64,000 nt of DNA from CAIKBL01 sp964555355 (lineage in GTDB: Bacteria > Pseudomonadota > Gammaproteobacteria > Ga0077536), in contig CAZKRY010000006.1 in NCBI GenBank assembly GCA_964555355.1, forward strand, positions 272,177 to 336,176. Direction: 5' to 3'. Positions 1 to 8,269 of this stretch are shown piece by piece. The position numbers and the translations under genes are program-made. Every line of letters starts with the position of its first letter. The stretch's first letter is position 1. Below the pieces are notes generated by a model. The model searched no databases. It was not told the DNA's origin and saw only the letters and a list, made by a program, of their open reading frames with translations.

Positions 1-243
1 TAACGATTCGACGAGCTCGCCCGTGACCTCGATTGCGGCGCCGGTGGTAGCGTGTTTGATGTCCACGTAACCCGCGCAATGGACATCGATGACCACTTGC
101 AAATTCGCGAGACAGGAGCCGTCGTTCACTTCGATAAACGAAAAGTCTTTGGCATCACGCCGCGTGCGCACCCAACCTGCAATCCGCACCTCCGATTGCG
201 TACCGGGAGCGCTCAATAGCTGCTTGATAGAGAGCTGTGTCAT
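1..243 (-). CDS. asnS: Asparaginyl-tRNA synthetase, N-terminal part (runs off window start)
   Basis: Reading the minus strand from the ATG at 243 gives 81 residues with no stop before the window edge. They form the anticodon-binding OB fold of a class IIb aminoacyl-tRNA synthetase: IAGWVRTRRDAKDFSFIEVN followed by DGSCLANLQVV is typical of AsnRS, which charges tRNA-Asn with asparagine. AspRS and LysRS share the fold, but the RDAKDFSFIEVNDGS run fits AsnRS best. The catalytic domain lies outside the window. The ATG overlaps the metH stop as ATGA, so asnS is the last visible gene of the minus-strand operon and is probably translationally coupled to metH. Confidence 0.88.
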   Translation of the reverse strand, partial: MTQLSIKQLLSAPGTQSEVRIAGWVRTRRDAKDFSFIEVNDGSCLANLQVVIDVHCAGYVDIKHATTGAAIEVTGELVESL

Positions 244-3200
244 TCGGGTTCGTAACCAAGATTAGGCGCGAGCCAGCGTTCGGTCTCGGGTAGGTTCATG
301 CCTTTGCGCTTGGCGTAGTCTTGAACTTGATCCCGATTGAGCTTGCCGACGCCAAAATAGCGTGCACCGGGGTGCGAGAAATACCAGCCACACACGGCGG
401 CGGCGGGGTGCATCGCGTAATTATCGGTGAGCACGATGCCGGCGTTGTGCTCGACGTCGAGCAATTGCCAGATGAGCGGCTTCTCAGTGTGGTCCGGACA
501 CGCCGGGTAACCGGGCGCCGGTCGAATGCCTCGATAGCGCTCCTCAATCAGCGCGCCGGGGTCGAGTGCCTCGTCAGCGGCATAGCCCCAGCGGTCGCGG
601 CGCACGTAGACATGCAGGCGTTCGGCCAGGGCCTCGGCGAGGCGATCGGCAAGCGCTTTCGCCATGATGGCGCGATAGTCATCGTGATCGGCTTCAAAGC
701 GCTGGACTAGCGCGTCGAGTCCGAAGCCCGCGCAAACGGCGAACGCCCCGAGGTAGTCCGCGACACCGCTGTCGCTCGGCGCGATGAAATCGGCGAGCGC
801 ATAATTTGCTTGACCTTGGGCTTTGCGTTGTTGCTGGCGCAGGCTGTGGGCCAGTGCGATTGGATGCCGGCGATCGGCGTCTTGATAAAGTTCGATGTCA
901 TCATCGCCGACCGCGTTGGCGGCAAAGAGCCCGATGACGGCGCGTGCCTGCAGCGATTGGTTTTGCACGATCTCGTCCAGCATGGCGCGCGCATCGCCGA
1001 AGAGCCGACGTGCTTCTTCGCCGACCACGGCGTCGTCGAGAATCCGCGGGAACTTTCCAGCCAGCTCCCACGCGGCAAAGAAGGGCGTCCAGTCGATGTA
1101 ATCGACGAGATCTGCAAGCGGCCAATCGGTGAAAACTTCGATCCCGAGTTTGCGGGGAGTGGGCGGCATGTATTCCGGCCAGCCACCATCGAATCGATTG
1201 CGGCGCGCTTCTTCCAACGTCAACCAATCAATGCCGGTTTGGCGTTCCGCATGACGTTTACGCACGGAAGCATATTCGTCTTTGAGATGCGCGACAAAGC
1301 CGCGCTTCAAATCGCGGCTAATCAAACTCGTGGCAACGCCGACCGCGCGTGAAGCGTCTTTCACGTGCACCACGGTCCCGGCGTATGCCGGCGCGATCTT
1401 GACCGCCGTATGCGTGCGCGACGTCGTCGCGCCGCCAATCAATAAAGGCAAATCGAGCTTGCGGCGCTCCATTTCGCTTGCGACATGCACCATTTCGTCG
1501 AGTGAGGGCGTGATGAGTCCAGACAAGCCGACTAGGTTGGCGCCTTCGCGCACGGCGGCGTCAAGAATATCGTCACACGCCACCATGACACCGAGGTCGA
1601 TGACTTCAAAGTTATTACATTGAAGAACGACACCGACGATATTTTTGCCGATATCGTGCACATCGCCTTTGACGGTCGCCAACACAATCTTGCCGGCCGT
1701 GCGAGAGCCGCCCGCCGCTTTGGCTTCTTCGATATAGGGAATGAGATGCGCTACTGCTTTTTTCATGACGCGCGCGCTTTTGACAACCTGCGGCAAAAAC
1801 ATTTTGCCGGCGCCGAAGAGATCGCCGACCACGTTCATGCCGGCCATCAGCGGCCCTTCGATGACATCGAGCGGATGCGCGGCCGCGCGACGCGCTTGTT
1901 CGGTGTCGTCGACGATGTGATCCGCAATACCTTTGACCAACGCATGCGTAAGTCGCTCCCCCAGCGGAAGCGTACGCCAGGCTTCGACTTCGGTTTTCGT
2001 TTTGGTCTCCGCTTTGACGCCATCAGCGAATGCGAGCAAGCGGTCGGTCGAATCCGCACGGCGGTTGAGCAGCACGTCTTCGACGCGCGCGCGCAGCTCA
2101 GGTTCGATGTTGTCGTATATCGCGAGCTGTCCGGCGTTGACGATGGCCATGTCGAGGCCGGCTTTAATCGCGTGATAAAGAAACGCCGAATGCATTGCTT
2201 CGCGCACGGGATTGTTACCGCGGAACGAGAACGAAACATTGCTCAAGCCGCCGCTGACCAGCGCATGCGGCAGTGAGCGCTTGATTTCGCGCGTCGCGTC
2301 GAAAAAATCAACCGCGTAGTTATTGTGTTCTTCGATCCCGGTGGCGACGGTCAGAACGTTGGGATCGAAAATAATATCCTCCGGCGCGAAACCCACCTTA
2401 TCCACCAACAGGCGATAGCTACGCGTGCAGATTTCCAGTTTACGTGCTGCCGTGTCGGCTTGACCGCGCTCGTCGAACGCCATGACGATGACGGCCGCGC
2501 CCATGCGCTGCACGAAACGGGCTTGTTCAAGGAACTTGGCTTCGCCTTCTTTCAAGCTAATCGAGTTGACGATGCCCTTGCCTTGTAAACAGCGCAGACC
2601 GGCTTGCAATACACTCCATTTGGACGAATCGAGCATGATGGGAACGCGGCTGATATCCGGATCGGAGGCAATGCGGTTCAAGTACTCAACCATCAACGCT
2701 TCGGAGTCGAGCATGCCCTCGTCCATGTTGATATCGATCACCTGCGCACCGTTATCCACTTGCTGGCGCGCGACGTCGAGCGCCGCTTCAAGTTGGCCTT
2801 CACGCACCAGGCTCGCGAATTTGGGCGAGCCCGTTACGTTGGTGCGTTCGCCGACGTTGACGAAGCCGGTTTGCGGCGTGATGTTAAGCGGTTCCAGCCC
2901 GCTTAGACGGCAATAACGCGGCACGCTCGGAACGGCGCGCGGTGCGAGAGGCGCAACGGCGGCGGCAATCGCCGCGATATGCGCGGGCGTGGTGCCGCAG
3001 CATCCGCCTACTACGTTTAGAAATCCGGCACTGGCGAATTCCTGGAGTACTTCTGCCATATACGTCGGCGTTTCATCGTATCCCCCAAACTCATTGGGCA
3101 GGCCGGCGTTGGGATGCAGGCTGATATGCGTATCAGCCAAGCGGGACAGTTCTTCGACATAGGGGCGCAAGTCTTTGGCGCCAAGCGCGCAGTTCAATCC

Positions 3201-3929
3201 GACCAGTAGCGGCTGGGCATGCCGAATCGAATTCCAAAAAGCTTCGGTGGTCTGGCCGGTGAGTGTTCGCCCACTGCGATCGGTGATCGTGCCCGAAATC
3301 ATGACCGGCAAACGCATGCCGGTTTCCGCAAAGTGCTCTTGCAAGGCGTAAATCGCGGCTTTGCAATTCAACGTGTCGAAAATAGTCTCGACCAGCAATA
3401 AATCGACGCCACCATCGACCAGTCCACGAATCGCTTCGCGGTAACTCGCATAGAGTTCGGCGAAAGTGACATTGCGGAAACTCGGGTCGTGCACATCCGG
3501 TGAAACAGACGCTGTGCGGTTGGTCGGGCCCAGTACGCCTGCAACGAAGCGGGGATGGTCCGCGGTTGCCGCCTCGTCCACCGCCGTTCGTGCGAGGCGT
3601 GCGCCGGCAAGATTCAATTCATACGCGAGATGACTCAAGCGGTAATCGGCTTGTGCGATGCCGGTGGAGTTGAATGTATTGGTTTCGACGATGTCCGCGC
3701 CAACCGCCAAGAATTGGCGATGAATATCGGCAATGATCTCCGGTTTGGTCAGTGTCAGGAGATCGTTGTTGCCCTTGAGGTCTATCGCGTGCTCAACGAA
3801 ACGTGTACCGCGGTAATCCGCTTCTTGTAAGCGGTAGGTTTGAATCATCGTGCCCATCGCGCCGTCGAGCAGCAGAATACGCTGACGTAGTAGCTCCGAG
3901 AGTACGCGGTAGGCGGCGTGCGTTTGCAT
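240..3929 (-). CDS. metH: Cobalamin-dependent methionine synthase
   Basis: A protein of 1229 residues, close to E. coli MetH (1227). It moves a methyl group from 5-methyltetrahydrofolate to homocysteine via methylcobalamin. Domains in order: homocysteine-binding barrel (about 1-325) with zinc ligands Cys247 (GLNCALG), Cys310 and Cys311 (GGCCGTT); pterin-binding barrel (about 350-620, VNVGERTNVTGS); cobalamin cap and Rossmann domain with cobalt-ligand His758 in DVHDIG; C-terminal AdoMet-reactivation domain with RGIRPAPGYPACPDHTEK. The frame is open further upstream, but the ATG at 3929 was chosen because the protein start matches the family and lptF ends only 17 nt before it. No riboswitch fits in that gap. 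It overlaps asnS by ATGA and so appears to be an internal operon gene. Confidence 0.97.
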   Translation of the reverse strand: MQTHAAYRVLSELLRQRILLLDGAMGTMIQTYRLQEADYRGTRFVEHAIDLKGNNDLLTLTKPEIIADIHRQFLAVGADIVETNTFNSTGIAQADYRLSHLAYELNLAGARLARTAVDEAATADHPRFVAGVLGPTNRTASVSPDVHDPSFRNVTFAELYASYREAIRGLVDGGVDLLLVETIFDTLNCKAAIYALQEHFAETGMRLPVMISGTITDRSGRTLTGQTTEAFWNSIRHAQPLLVGLNCALGAKDLRPYVEELSRLADTHISLHPNAGLPNEFGGYDETPTYMAEVLQEFASAGFLNVVGGCCGTTPAHIAAIAAAVAPLAPRAVPSVPRYCRLSGLEPLNITPQTGFVNVGERTNVTGSPKFASLVREGQLEAALDVARQQVDNGAQVIDINMDEGMLDSEALMVEYLNRIASDPDISRVPIMLDSSKWSVLQAGLRCLQGKGIVNSISLKEGEAKFLEQARFVQRMGAAVIVMAFDERGQADTAARKLEICTRSYRLLVDKVGFAPEDIIFDPNVLTVATGIEEHNNYAVDFFDATREIKRSLPHALVSGGLSNVSFSFRGNNPVREAMHSAFLYHAIKAGLDMAIVNAGQLAIYDNIEPELRARVEDVLLNRRADSTDRLLAFADGVKAETKTKTEVEAWRTLPLGERLTHALVKGIADHIVDDTEQARRAAAHPLDVIEGPLMAGMNVVGDLFGAGKMFLPQVVKSARVMKKAVAHLIPYIEEAKAAGGSRTAGKIVLATVKGDVHDIGKNIVGVVLQCNNFEVIDLGVMVACDDILDAAVREGANLVGLSGLITPSLDEMVHVASEMERRKLDLPLLIGGATTSRTHTAVKIAPAYAGTVVHVKDASRAVGVATSLISRDLKRGFVAHLKDEYASVRKRHAERQTGIDWLTLEEARRNRFDGGWPEYMPPTPRKLGIEVFTDWPLADLVDYIDWTPFFAAWELAGKFPRILDDAVVGEEARRLFGDARAMLDEIVQNQSLQARAVIGLFAANAVGDDDIELYQDADRRHPIALAHSLRQQQRKAQGQANYALADFIAPSDSGVADYLGAFAVCAGFGLDALVQRFEADHDDYRAIMAKALADRLAEALAERLHVYVRRDRWGYAADEALDPGALIEERYRGIRPAPGYPACPDHTEKPLIWQLLDVEHNAGIVLTDNYAMHPAAAVCGWYFSHPGARYFGVGKLNRDQVQDYAKRKGMNLPETERWLAPNLGYEPE

Positions 3930-3946
3930 GATCAACAGTGCGAAAT

Positions 3947-5041
3947 TTAGCGTGGACTCGCTATCGCAAACACGCGGGCACCGCGCGGATTCCGTTGTAG
4001 CCAATACAGCAGTGCAATCAGTGCAATGAGGCCTAGTTGGACCAGCCAGGTCCCGAGCCCCGGGGCAAGCGTGCCTTTGCGCACCAAGGAATGCGCTACG
4101 CCAAGCATATTCGTGTACAAGAAATAACCCGAAATCGCCGTGATAAGCCCGACGTACCAATTGTCTCCGGTACTGGCAAGACCGATGAGTACGGCGAGTA
4201 ACGGTAGAAGCAGGGCACCGATCGGGCGCGCGATCCGCCATTGCAATTCCGCCTTGAAGCCGGTTGCGTTGTACTTCATGAGTTCGCTGGTGCGCATGTA
4301 GTTCACTTGATTTGAGAGATCGGTCGGCGTGCTCGATTCGATTCGCAATGCGTATTTCGCGAAATGCGTGACCACATAGTCGAGGGCGCCCGGACGTCCC
4401 GCATAGCTCGTGCCGTCCAGAAAAACGGCAAAACGATCGCCGGAATTTTCGTCCGTTTCAACGTAGGCATCGTCCGCGCGCATGAGGCCGGTGGTGCTGG
4501 TGTCCCTGATTTGGACGAAGGCGTTCTCGAGCAGCATCTCGTCTTCGGAAATCTTCTCGGCATAGAAAATTCGATTGCCGCCGTTCAATTCCTTGAAGCG
4601 CCCGGCTTTGACCCCGGCGATAGTCGCCTCGTTTTCCGTTTTGTTCTTGATTTTCTCGATCACCTCTTCCGCCCGTGGCTCGGCGAATAACGTGATGCCG
4701 GCGACCACGGCGCTTGAAACGAGTGCGAGTTTGAACGCGGCGGCGAGCAGGAGCACATGTCCGGCCCCGGCCGCACGGATGGCGGTGAGTTCATAATCAC
4801 GCTGCAAGCGGATCAGCGTCGCGAAAATCGCCAGAAATAAGCTCATCGGAATGAGCTCGCGCAGCGATACCAGCATTTTCAGTCCGAGCAAAGTCACGAT
4901 ATGCGCAGGCGCCATCTTCCCATCGGCGGCTTCACCGAGGTAGGACGCGAGGCGCGTACTAAAGAACACCACCAGTAGCCCGCCGATAATCATTACGAAA
5001 GTGCGAAAGTACTCACGCATGACATAACGCTGCAAAATCAT
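3947..5041 (-). CDS. lptF: LptF-type permease of the LPS export complex
   Basis: A 364-residue inner-membrane protein of the LptF/LptG (YjgP/YjgQ) family, which with LptB2 extracts lipopolysaccharide from the inner membrane and passes it to LptC. Membrane segments are visible near residues 12-33, 55-80 and 98-120, then a periplasmic beta-jellyroll (about 125-265), then three C-terminal segments (about 270-350). The N-terminus (ILQRYVMREYF, then GEAADGKMAPAHIV) and the AELQWRIARPIGALLLPLLA segment favour LptF over LptG. No lptG lies next to it, although the two are normally adjacent, so it may be an orphan paralogue serving the lipid-modifying genes upstream. The start ATG overlaps the stop of the LAB_N gene as ATGA. 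Family assignment is firm; the F versus G choice is less so. Confidence 0.85.
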   Translation of the reverse strand: MILQRYVMREYFRTFVMIIGGLLVVFFSTRLASYLGEAADGKMAPAHIVTLLGLKMLVSLRELIPMSLFLAIFATLIRLQRDYELTAIRAAGAGHVLLLAAAFKLALVSSAVVAGITLFAEPRAEEVIEKIKNKTENEATIAGVKAGRFKELNGGNRIFYAEKISEDEMLLENAFVQIRDTSTTGLMRADDAYVETDENSGDRFAVFLDGTSYAGRPGALDYVVTHFAKYALRIESSTPTDLSNQVNYMRTSELMKYNATGFKAELQWRIARPIGALLLPLLAVLIGLASTGDNWYVGLITAISGYFLYTNMLGVAHSLVRKGTLAPGLGTWLVQLGLIALIALLYWLQRNPRGARVFAIASPR

Positions 5042-5373
5042 GAATTGCTCTGTGCGTGGCCGCGCTTCAAGAGTTTGAGATTACGTGCGTAGAGGAACGG
5101 CAGAAACAAGTAGCCGAGAATGATCGGAAGTTTGTCGACATGAAATGCGTAAATTAGCGCGATAAGGCTACCCCAGAAGCTCAGGTACCAAAAGATCGGC
5201 GGCACGACGAGCGTTTTCTGTTTCTCCGACTGTAACCATTGAATCAAAAAGCGTGAACTGAATAGGCCGTTTCCGAGAAGTCCAAACAACGTCCACCACA
5301 GCGAATCGACATACAGCCAGGGTAGCCAGCCGCCAAGCAGCGGCTGCAAAAAACCACCTGCGCCGGTATCCAA
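5038..5373 (-). CDS. LAB_N (lipid A biosynthesis-like) small membrane protein
   Basis: A 111-residue protein with three or four hydrophobic segments. It matches the LAB_N domain seen at the N-terminus of some lipid-A-disaccharide synthases and as stand-alone proteins: the core WWTLFGLLGNGLFSSRFLIQ is followed by SEKQK, then VVPPIFWYLSFWGSLIALIYA. Stand-alone LAB_N proteins usually sit beside ArnC-like glycosyltransferases and are thought to help modify or move undecaprenyl-linked sugars or lipid A; no biochemical role is firmly known. The start is a TTG at 5373, three nt after the glycosyltransferase stop, with only a weak ribosome binding site, so coupling to the upstream gene is likely. Its stop overlaps the lptF ATG. 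Confidence 0.8.
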   Translation of the reverse strand: MDTGAGGFLQPLLGGWLPWLYVDSLWWTLFGLLGNGLFSSRFLIQWLQSEKQKTLVVPPIFWYLSFWGSLIALIYAFHVDKLPIILGYLFLPFLYARNLKLLKRGHAQSNS

Positions 5374-5376
5374 GGT

Positions 5377-6120
5377 CTAAAGCTCCTCGACTTGAGAAGG
5401 GCGAAAGCGGCGCGCGATGAGCCAGCTGACGCCGCACAGATCGACGATCCCCACCCATAACCGGTTGCCGATGCCGTATTTGGAAATGCCATGTAGCCTT
5501 GGTCGATGGTTCACCGGCACGGATACCGTTTGACCTCCAAGGCGTTGTACCAGCGCGGGCAAAAAGCGATGCATATGGTTGAAACGCGGCAGCAGCATAA
5601 ACGTGTGACGAGGGAAAACCTTCAGTCCGCAGCCGGTGTCTGGCGTTGCGTCACGCAGTGCCCGTGAGCGCACGCCATTGGCGATCCGGGATGATAGACG
5701 GCGAACGAAGGTATCGCGGCGCGTCGTGCGGTGGCCGCACACGATAAAATGATGGGTATTCGTCGCAAGCGTCTCGCCAGCGCGCAACAAGCCCGGGATG
5801 TCGCTCGGATCGTTTTGTCCGTCACCGTCCAAGGTTGCGATCCATTGACCGTGCGCGGCATCCACGCCACTGCATATCGCGGCGCTTTGGCCTCGATTTG
5901 CGTGGTGACGCACCACGCGTAGGTGGCGGTTGGAGGCCGTGAGCGCACGAAGGTTCTCAAGTGTCGCGTCGGTGCTCGCATCGTCAACGACGACGATTTC
6001 ATAATCCGACCGAGCACCGGCGGCGCAAGTGACTTCCGCAACCAAGGTGGCGATGTTGTCTGCCTCGTTATGGCACGGGATGACGACCGAGAAATACGGG
6101 GTGGCGTGCGGGCCGTTCAC
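5377..6120 (-). CDS. Family 2 glycosyltransferase (ArnC / dolichol-phosphate mannosyltransferase-like)
   Basis: About 247 residues from a GTG at 6120. The GT-A fold is evident: FSVVIPCHNEADNI at the start, VVVDDASTDATLENL, and the metal-binding segment ATLDGDGQNDPSDIP with the DGD motif. ArnC/DPM-like enzymes transfer a sugar from a nucleotide donor to undecaprenyl phosphate on the cytoplasmic face of the membrane. Unlike typical ArnC there is no pair of C-terminal transmembrane helices; the next gene, the LAB_N membrane protein, may provide a membrane anchor (inference). It is the first gene of the minus-strand operon. The frame stays open upstream, so the GTG, chosen because it lies just before the conserved core, is a best guess. 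The donor and acceptor cannot be read from sequence. Confidence 0.85.
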   Translation of the reverse strand: MNGPHATPYFSVVIPCHNEADNIATLVAEVTCAAGARSDYEIVVVDDASTDATLENLRALTASNRHLRVVRHHANRGQSAAICSGVDAAHGQWIATLDGDGQNDPSDIPGLLRAGETLATNTHHFIVCGHRTTRRDTFVRRLSSRIANGVRSRALRDATPDTGCGLKVFPRHTFMLLPRFNHMHRFLPALVQRLGGQTVSVPVNHRPRLHGISKYGIGNRLWVGIVDLCGVSWLIARRFRPSQVEEL

Positions 6121-6264
6121 AATAATCTGAAGCCTTATTAACCGGTTAGGCGCGTTTTGCGAATGATGCAAACAGGCGGCGCATTCTAACAGGCCACGGC
6201 GGTTTTGACTGCCCGCGCGGACGTTCAGTACAGTGCAGGCCGGCTCGCACTGAAGGCGCACGTG

Positions 6265-6819
6265 ATGGGAAACCGACTTTCGAAGATCTATACCCGAACT
6301 GGCGACGCCGGCAGCACGGGGCTAGGTGACGGCTCGCGAGTCACCAAGGACAGTGCGCGCGTGCACGCCTTAGGTGAAGTCGATGAGTTGAATTCAACGC
6401 TTGGCGTGTTGCTAGCGCAAACACTGCCGCCGGCGCTACGTGAGGCGCTCCTTGAGATACAACACGATTTATTCGATCTCGGCGGCGAAGTCTCAATTCC
6501 AGGGATGACTTTGGTCCCGGCAGATGCCTGCTCGCGTCTCGAGCACCTCATCGATACCTATAACGAAAATCTCCCGGCGCTTAAAGAATTTATTCTGCCA
6601 AGTGGTGGACCGGCCACCGCGCACTGCCATTTTGCGCGTGCCGTCTGCCGCCGCGCGGAGCGCGCGTTAGTGACGCTACACACCTTAGAGCCGCAAAGTG
6701 CGCTCGCGTTGCAATATGTGAATCGCTTATCCGATCTACTGTTCGTGTGGGCGCGCGTGTTGGCGCGGCAAGAGGGCGGACGAGAAGTGATGTGGGATCG
6801 AACGCGGTTTAAAACCTAA
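6265..6819 (+). CDS. PduO-type ATP:cob(I)alamin adenosyltransferase
   Basis: 184 residues from the ATG at 6265, preceded by GAAGG eight nt upstream; the longer open frame has no such site. It makes adenosylcobalamin from ATP and cob(I)alamin. Family motifs are present: the N-terminal ATP-binding run IYTRTGDAGSTGLGDG, FILPSGGPATAHCHFAR, CRRAERALV and the C-terminal LQYVNRLSDLLFVWAR. The symbols pduO, cobO and mmaB are used for relatives, so none is assigned. It lies between the divergent glycosyltransferase operon and a convergent protease gene whose stop codon overlaps its own. In this window its product could serve nrdJab. Confidence 0.93.
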   Translation: MGNRLSKIYTRTGDAGSTGLGDGSRVTKDSARVHALGEVDELNSTLGVLLAQTLPPALREALLEIQHDLFDLGGEVSIPGMTLVPADACSRLEHLIDTYNENLPALKEFILPSGGPATAHCHFARAVCRRAERALVTLHTLEPQSALALQYVNRLSDLLFVWARVLARQEGGREVMWDRTRFKT

Positions 6820-7472
6820 CGCGCTTCAAGTTCCAGTAGCATGCCGTCACGGCGCATGTTGAGGCGATTCAGAAAGGACTGGCCAAGTAGCGCCATGCTT
6901 GGATAGTCGCCATCCACGACTACGCCGTCGACGTCTCGTAACACCAGCGAACGCAGTTTTACTTCGCGAAACTTCAGATAATAAGCCGCGACCAGGCCTG
7001 AGGCGGTTTCGATCTGTCCCAGTTTGCCGTCGGTACGGTACAACAGGCCGATTTTCTTCGCGGTTTGCCGATTGATGGCGATGACCGACGCGCCGGTATC
7101 GAGCATAAATTCAACCGGACTGCCGTTAATCGCGCCATCCGCGAAGTAATGCCCATTGGCGCCGGGCGCGAGACGCAATCGTTGCGGTTCATTGTGGCTA
7201 AAGGCGCCCGCGATTTTACCGTCCAAACGCAGCTCAAGCGCCTCGCCGTTACTCAAGACGGTGGCGCGATCGGTATTGGCACTCAGAAGTTTCAATCCTT
7301 CCGGCGTCGTGTCGCCCACCGCGAGGACGCGACGTTTACCGTCCACCATAATGACCGCTTTGCCGGGGAACAAAGCGACCACATCGAGTTGCGGCGCTGC
7401 GATCGTGGGCGCGATCGTGACTATTCCATATAGGCACGTGACGGCGAGCAGCAAAGCGGAAAGGCGTGGCAT
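6816..7472 (-). CDS. Secreted retroviral-type aspartic protease (TIGR02281-like)
   Basis: 218 residues from the ATG at 7472. A hydrophobic N-terminus (ALLLAVTCLYGIV, ending near TIAAPQ) looks like a signal peptide or anchor, so the protein probably acts in the periplasm. The C-terminal half carries the single-lobe aspartic protease signature FMLDTGASVIAIN, the downstream hydrophobic-hydrophobic-Gly element SMALLGQSFL, and GHYFADGAINGSPVEF before it. Proteases of this type work as dimers; their substrates in proteobacteria are not known to me. The middle segment (about 30-100) has no assigned function. The stop codon (6816-6818) overlaps that of the convergent adenosyltransferase gene. Confidence 0.88.
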   Translation of the reverse strand: MPRLSALLLAVTCLYGIVTIAPTIAAPQLDVVALFPGKAVIMVDGKRRVLAVGDTTPEGLKLLSANTDRATVLSNGEALELRLDGKIAGAFSHNEPQRLRLAPGANGHYFADGAINGSPVEFMLDTGASVIAINRQTAKKIGLLYRTDGKLGQIETASGLVAAYYLKFREVKLRSLVLRDVDGVVVDGDYPSMALLGQSFLNRLNMRRDGMLLELEAR

Positions 7473-7607
7473 GACGGTGTTGTCGGCTAAGCTCGCGAAT
7501 TCGTGAGTTGCGGGAGTGCCTGGTAAACTGCAAGCCCCGTGCGCGCGGGCGGCCTTGATTGTAATGAGCTTAGGCGCGCTGTAGAAAGTCCCACGACGTG
7601 ACGAAAT

Positions 7608-7627
7608 GTGACGCTGGACCGCGTCAC
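7608..7627 (+). promoter_or_regulatory. Leader hairpin just upstream of thrH
   Basis: GTGACGC (7608-7614) and GCGTCAC (7621-7627) form a perfect 7-bp stem with a 6-nt loop, eight nt before the thrH ribosome binding site. It is in the mRNA leader if transcription starts upstream, or could be a DNA operator. No regulator is suggested by the sequence. Confidence 0.4.
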
Positions 7628-7645
7628 CGATAAATGAGGTGTGTG

Positions 7646-8269
7646 TTGAACATTGCTTGTCTCGATTTTGAAGGCGTGTTGGTACCTGAGATTTGGGTGG
7701 GGCTCGCCGCCCGCACCGGCATCCAAGCGCTAAACGCAACGACGCGCGAAGTGCCTGATTACGATCAGTTAATGCAGCAACGCTTGCGTTTGATGGCGGA
7801 TCACGGCCTACGTTTGCGCGATATTCAAGCGGCGGCTGACGCGTTGGAGCCCCTGCCTGGCGCGCTTGAGTTCCTCGATTGGTTGCGGACAGAATTCCAA
7901 GTGGCGATCGTCTCGGATACTTTCTATGAACTCGCCGCGCCGCTCGTGCGAAAACTGGGCTATCCCATGCTGTTATGTCATCGACTGCACGTGTCGGCGG
8001 ACGATCGTATCACCGGCTACGCGCTGCGCCAGCCCGACCCTAAGCGCCACGCCGTGCTTGGATTCAAATCGATGCATTACAAAGTCGCGGCGACTGGCGA
8101 TTCTTATAACGATGTGCCGATGTTGACAGTGGCGGATCGCGCGTGGTTTTTTGGACCGCCCGCCAACGTGGTGCGTGATTATCCCCAAATCCCGCCAGTA
8201 TTCGGCTACGCCGCGCTCAAGGAAGCTTTCCTCGGGGCTAAAGCAGCATGGTCCGATGCCCCTCAATAA
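7646..8269 (+). CDS. thrH: Phosphoserine phosphatase / homoserine phosphotransferase ThrH
   Basis: 207 residues, close to Pseudomonas ThrH (205). A HAD-family enzyme that dephosphorylates phosphoserine and can transfer the phosphate to homoserine. Motifs: nucleophile region IACLDFEGVLVPEIW (motif I), IVSDTFYE (motif II), DPKRH with a conserved lysine (motif III) and AATGDSYNDVPML (motif IV). The TTG at 7646 is preferred because GAGGT lies five nt upstream and relatives start one residue before the same IACLD run; an in-frame ATG at 7634 overlaps the ribosome binding site. The 3' end overlaps the convergent gluQ by 7 nt. It may complete serine biosynthesis in place of, or beside, SerB. Confidence 0.93.
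   Translation: MNIACLDFEGVLVPEIWVGLAARTGIQALNATTREVPDYDQLMQQRLRLMADHGLRLRDIQAAADALEPLPGALEFLDWLRTEFQVAIVSDTFYELAAPLVRKLGYPMLLCHRLHVSADDRITGYALRQPDPKRHAVLGFKSMHYKVAATGDSYNDVPMLTVADRAWFFGPPANVVRDYPQIPPVFGYAALKEAFLGAKAAWSDAPQ

Noticed and set aside
1620..2916. Plus-strand open frames opposite metH
   Set aside because: Shadows of the conserved metH frame; no similarity to known proteins is seen.
3930..3946. SAH or cobalamin riboswitch before metH
   Set aside because: Only 17 nt separate lptF from metH, far too short for either element.
3930..4241. In-frame N-terminal extension of metH
   Set aside because: It runs into the lptF coding region on the same strand and shows no similarity to the MetH family; the ATG at 3929 matches the normal protein start.
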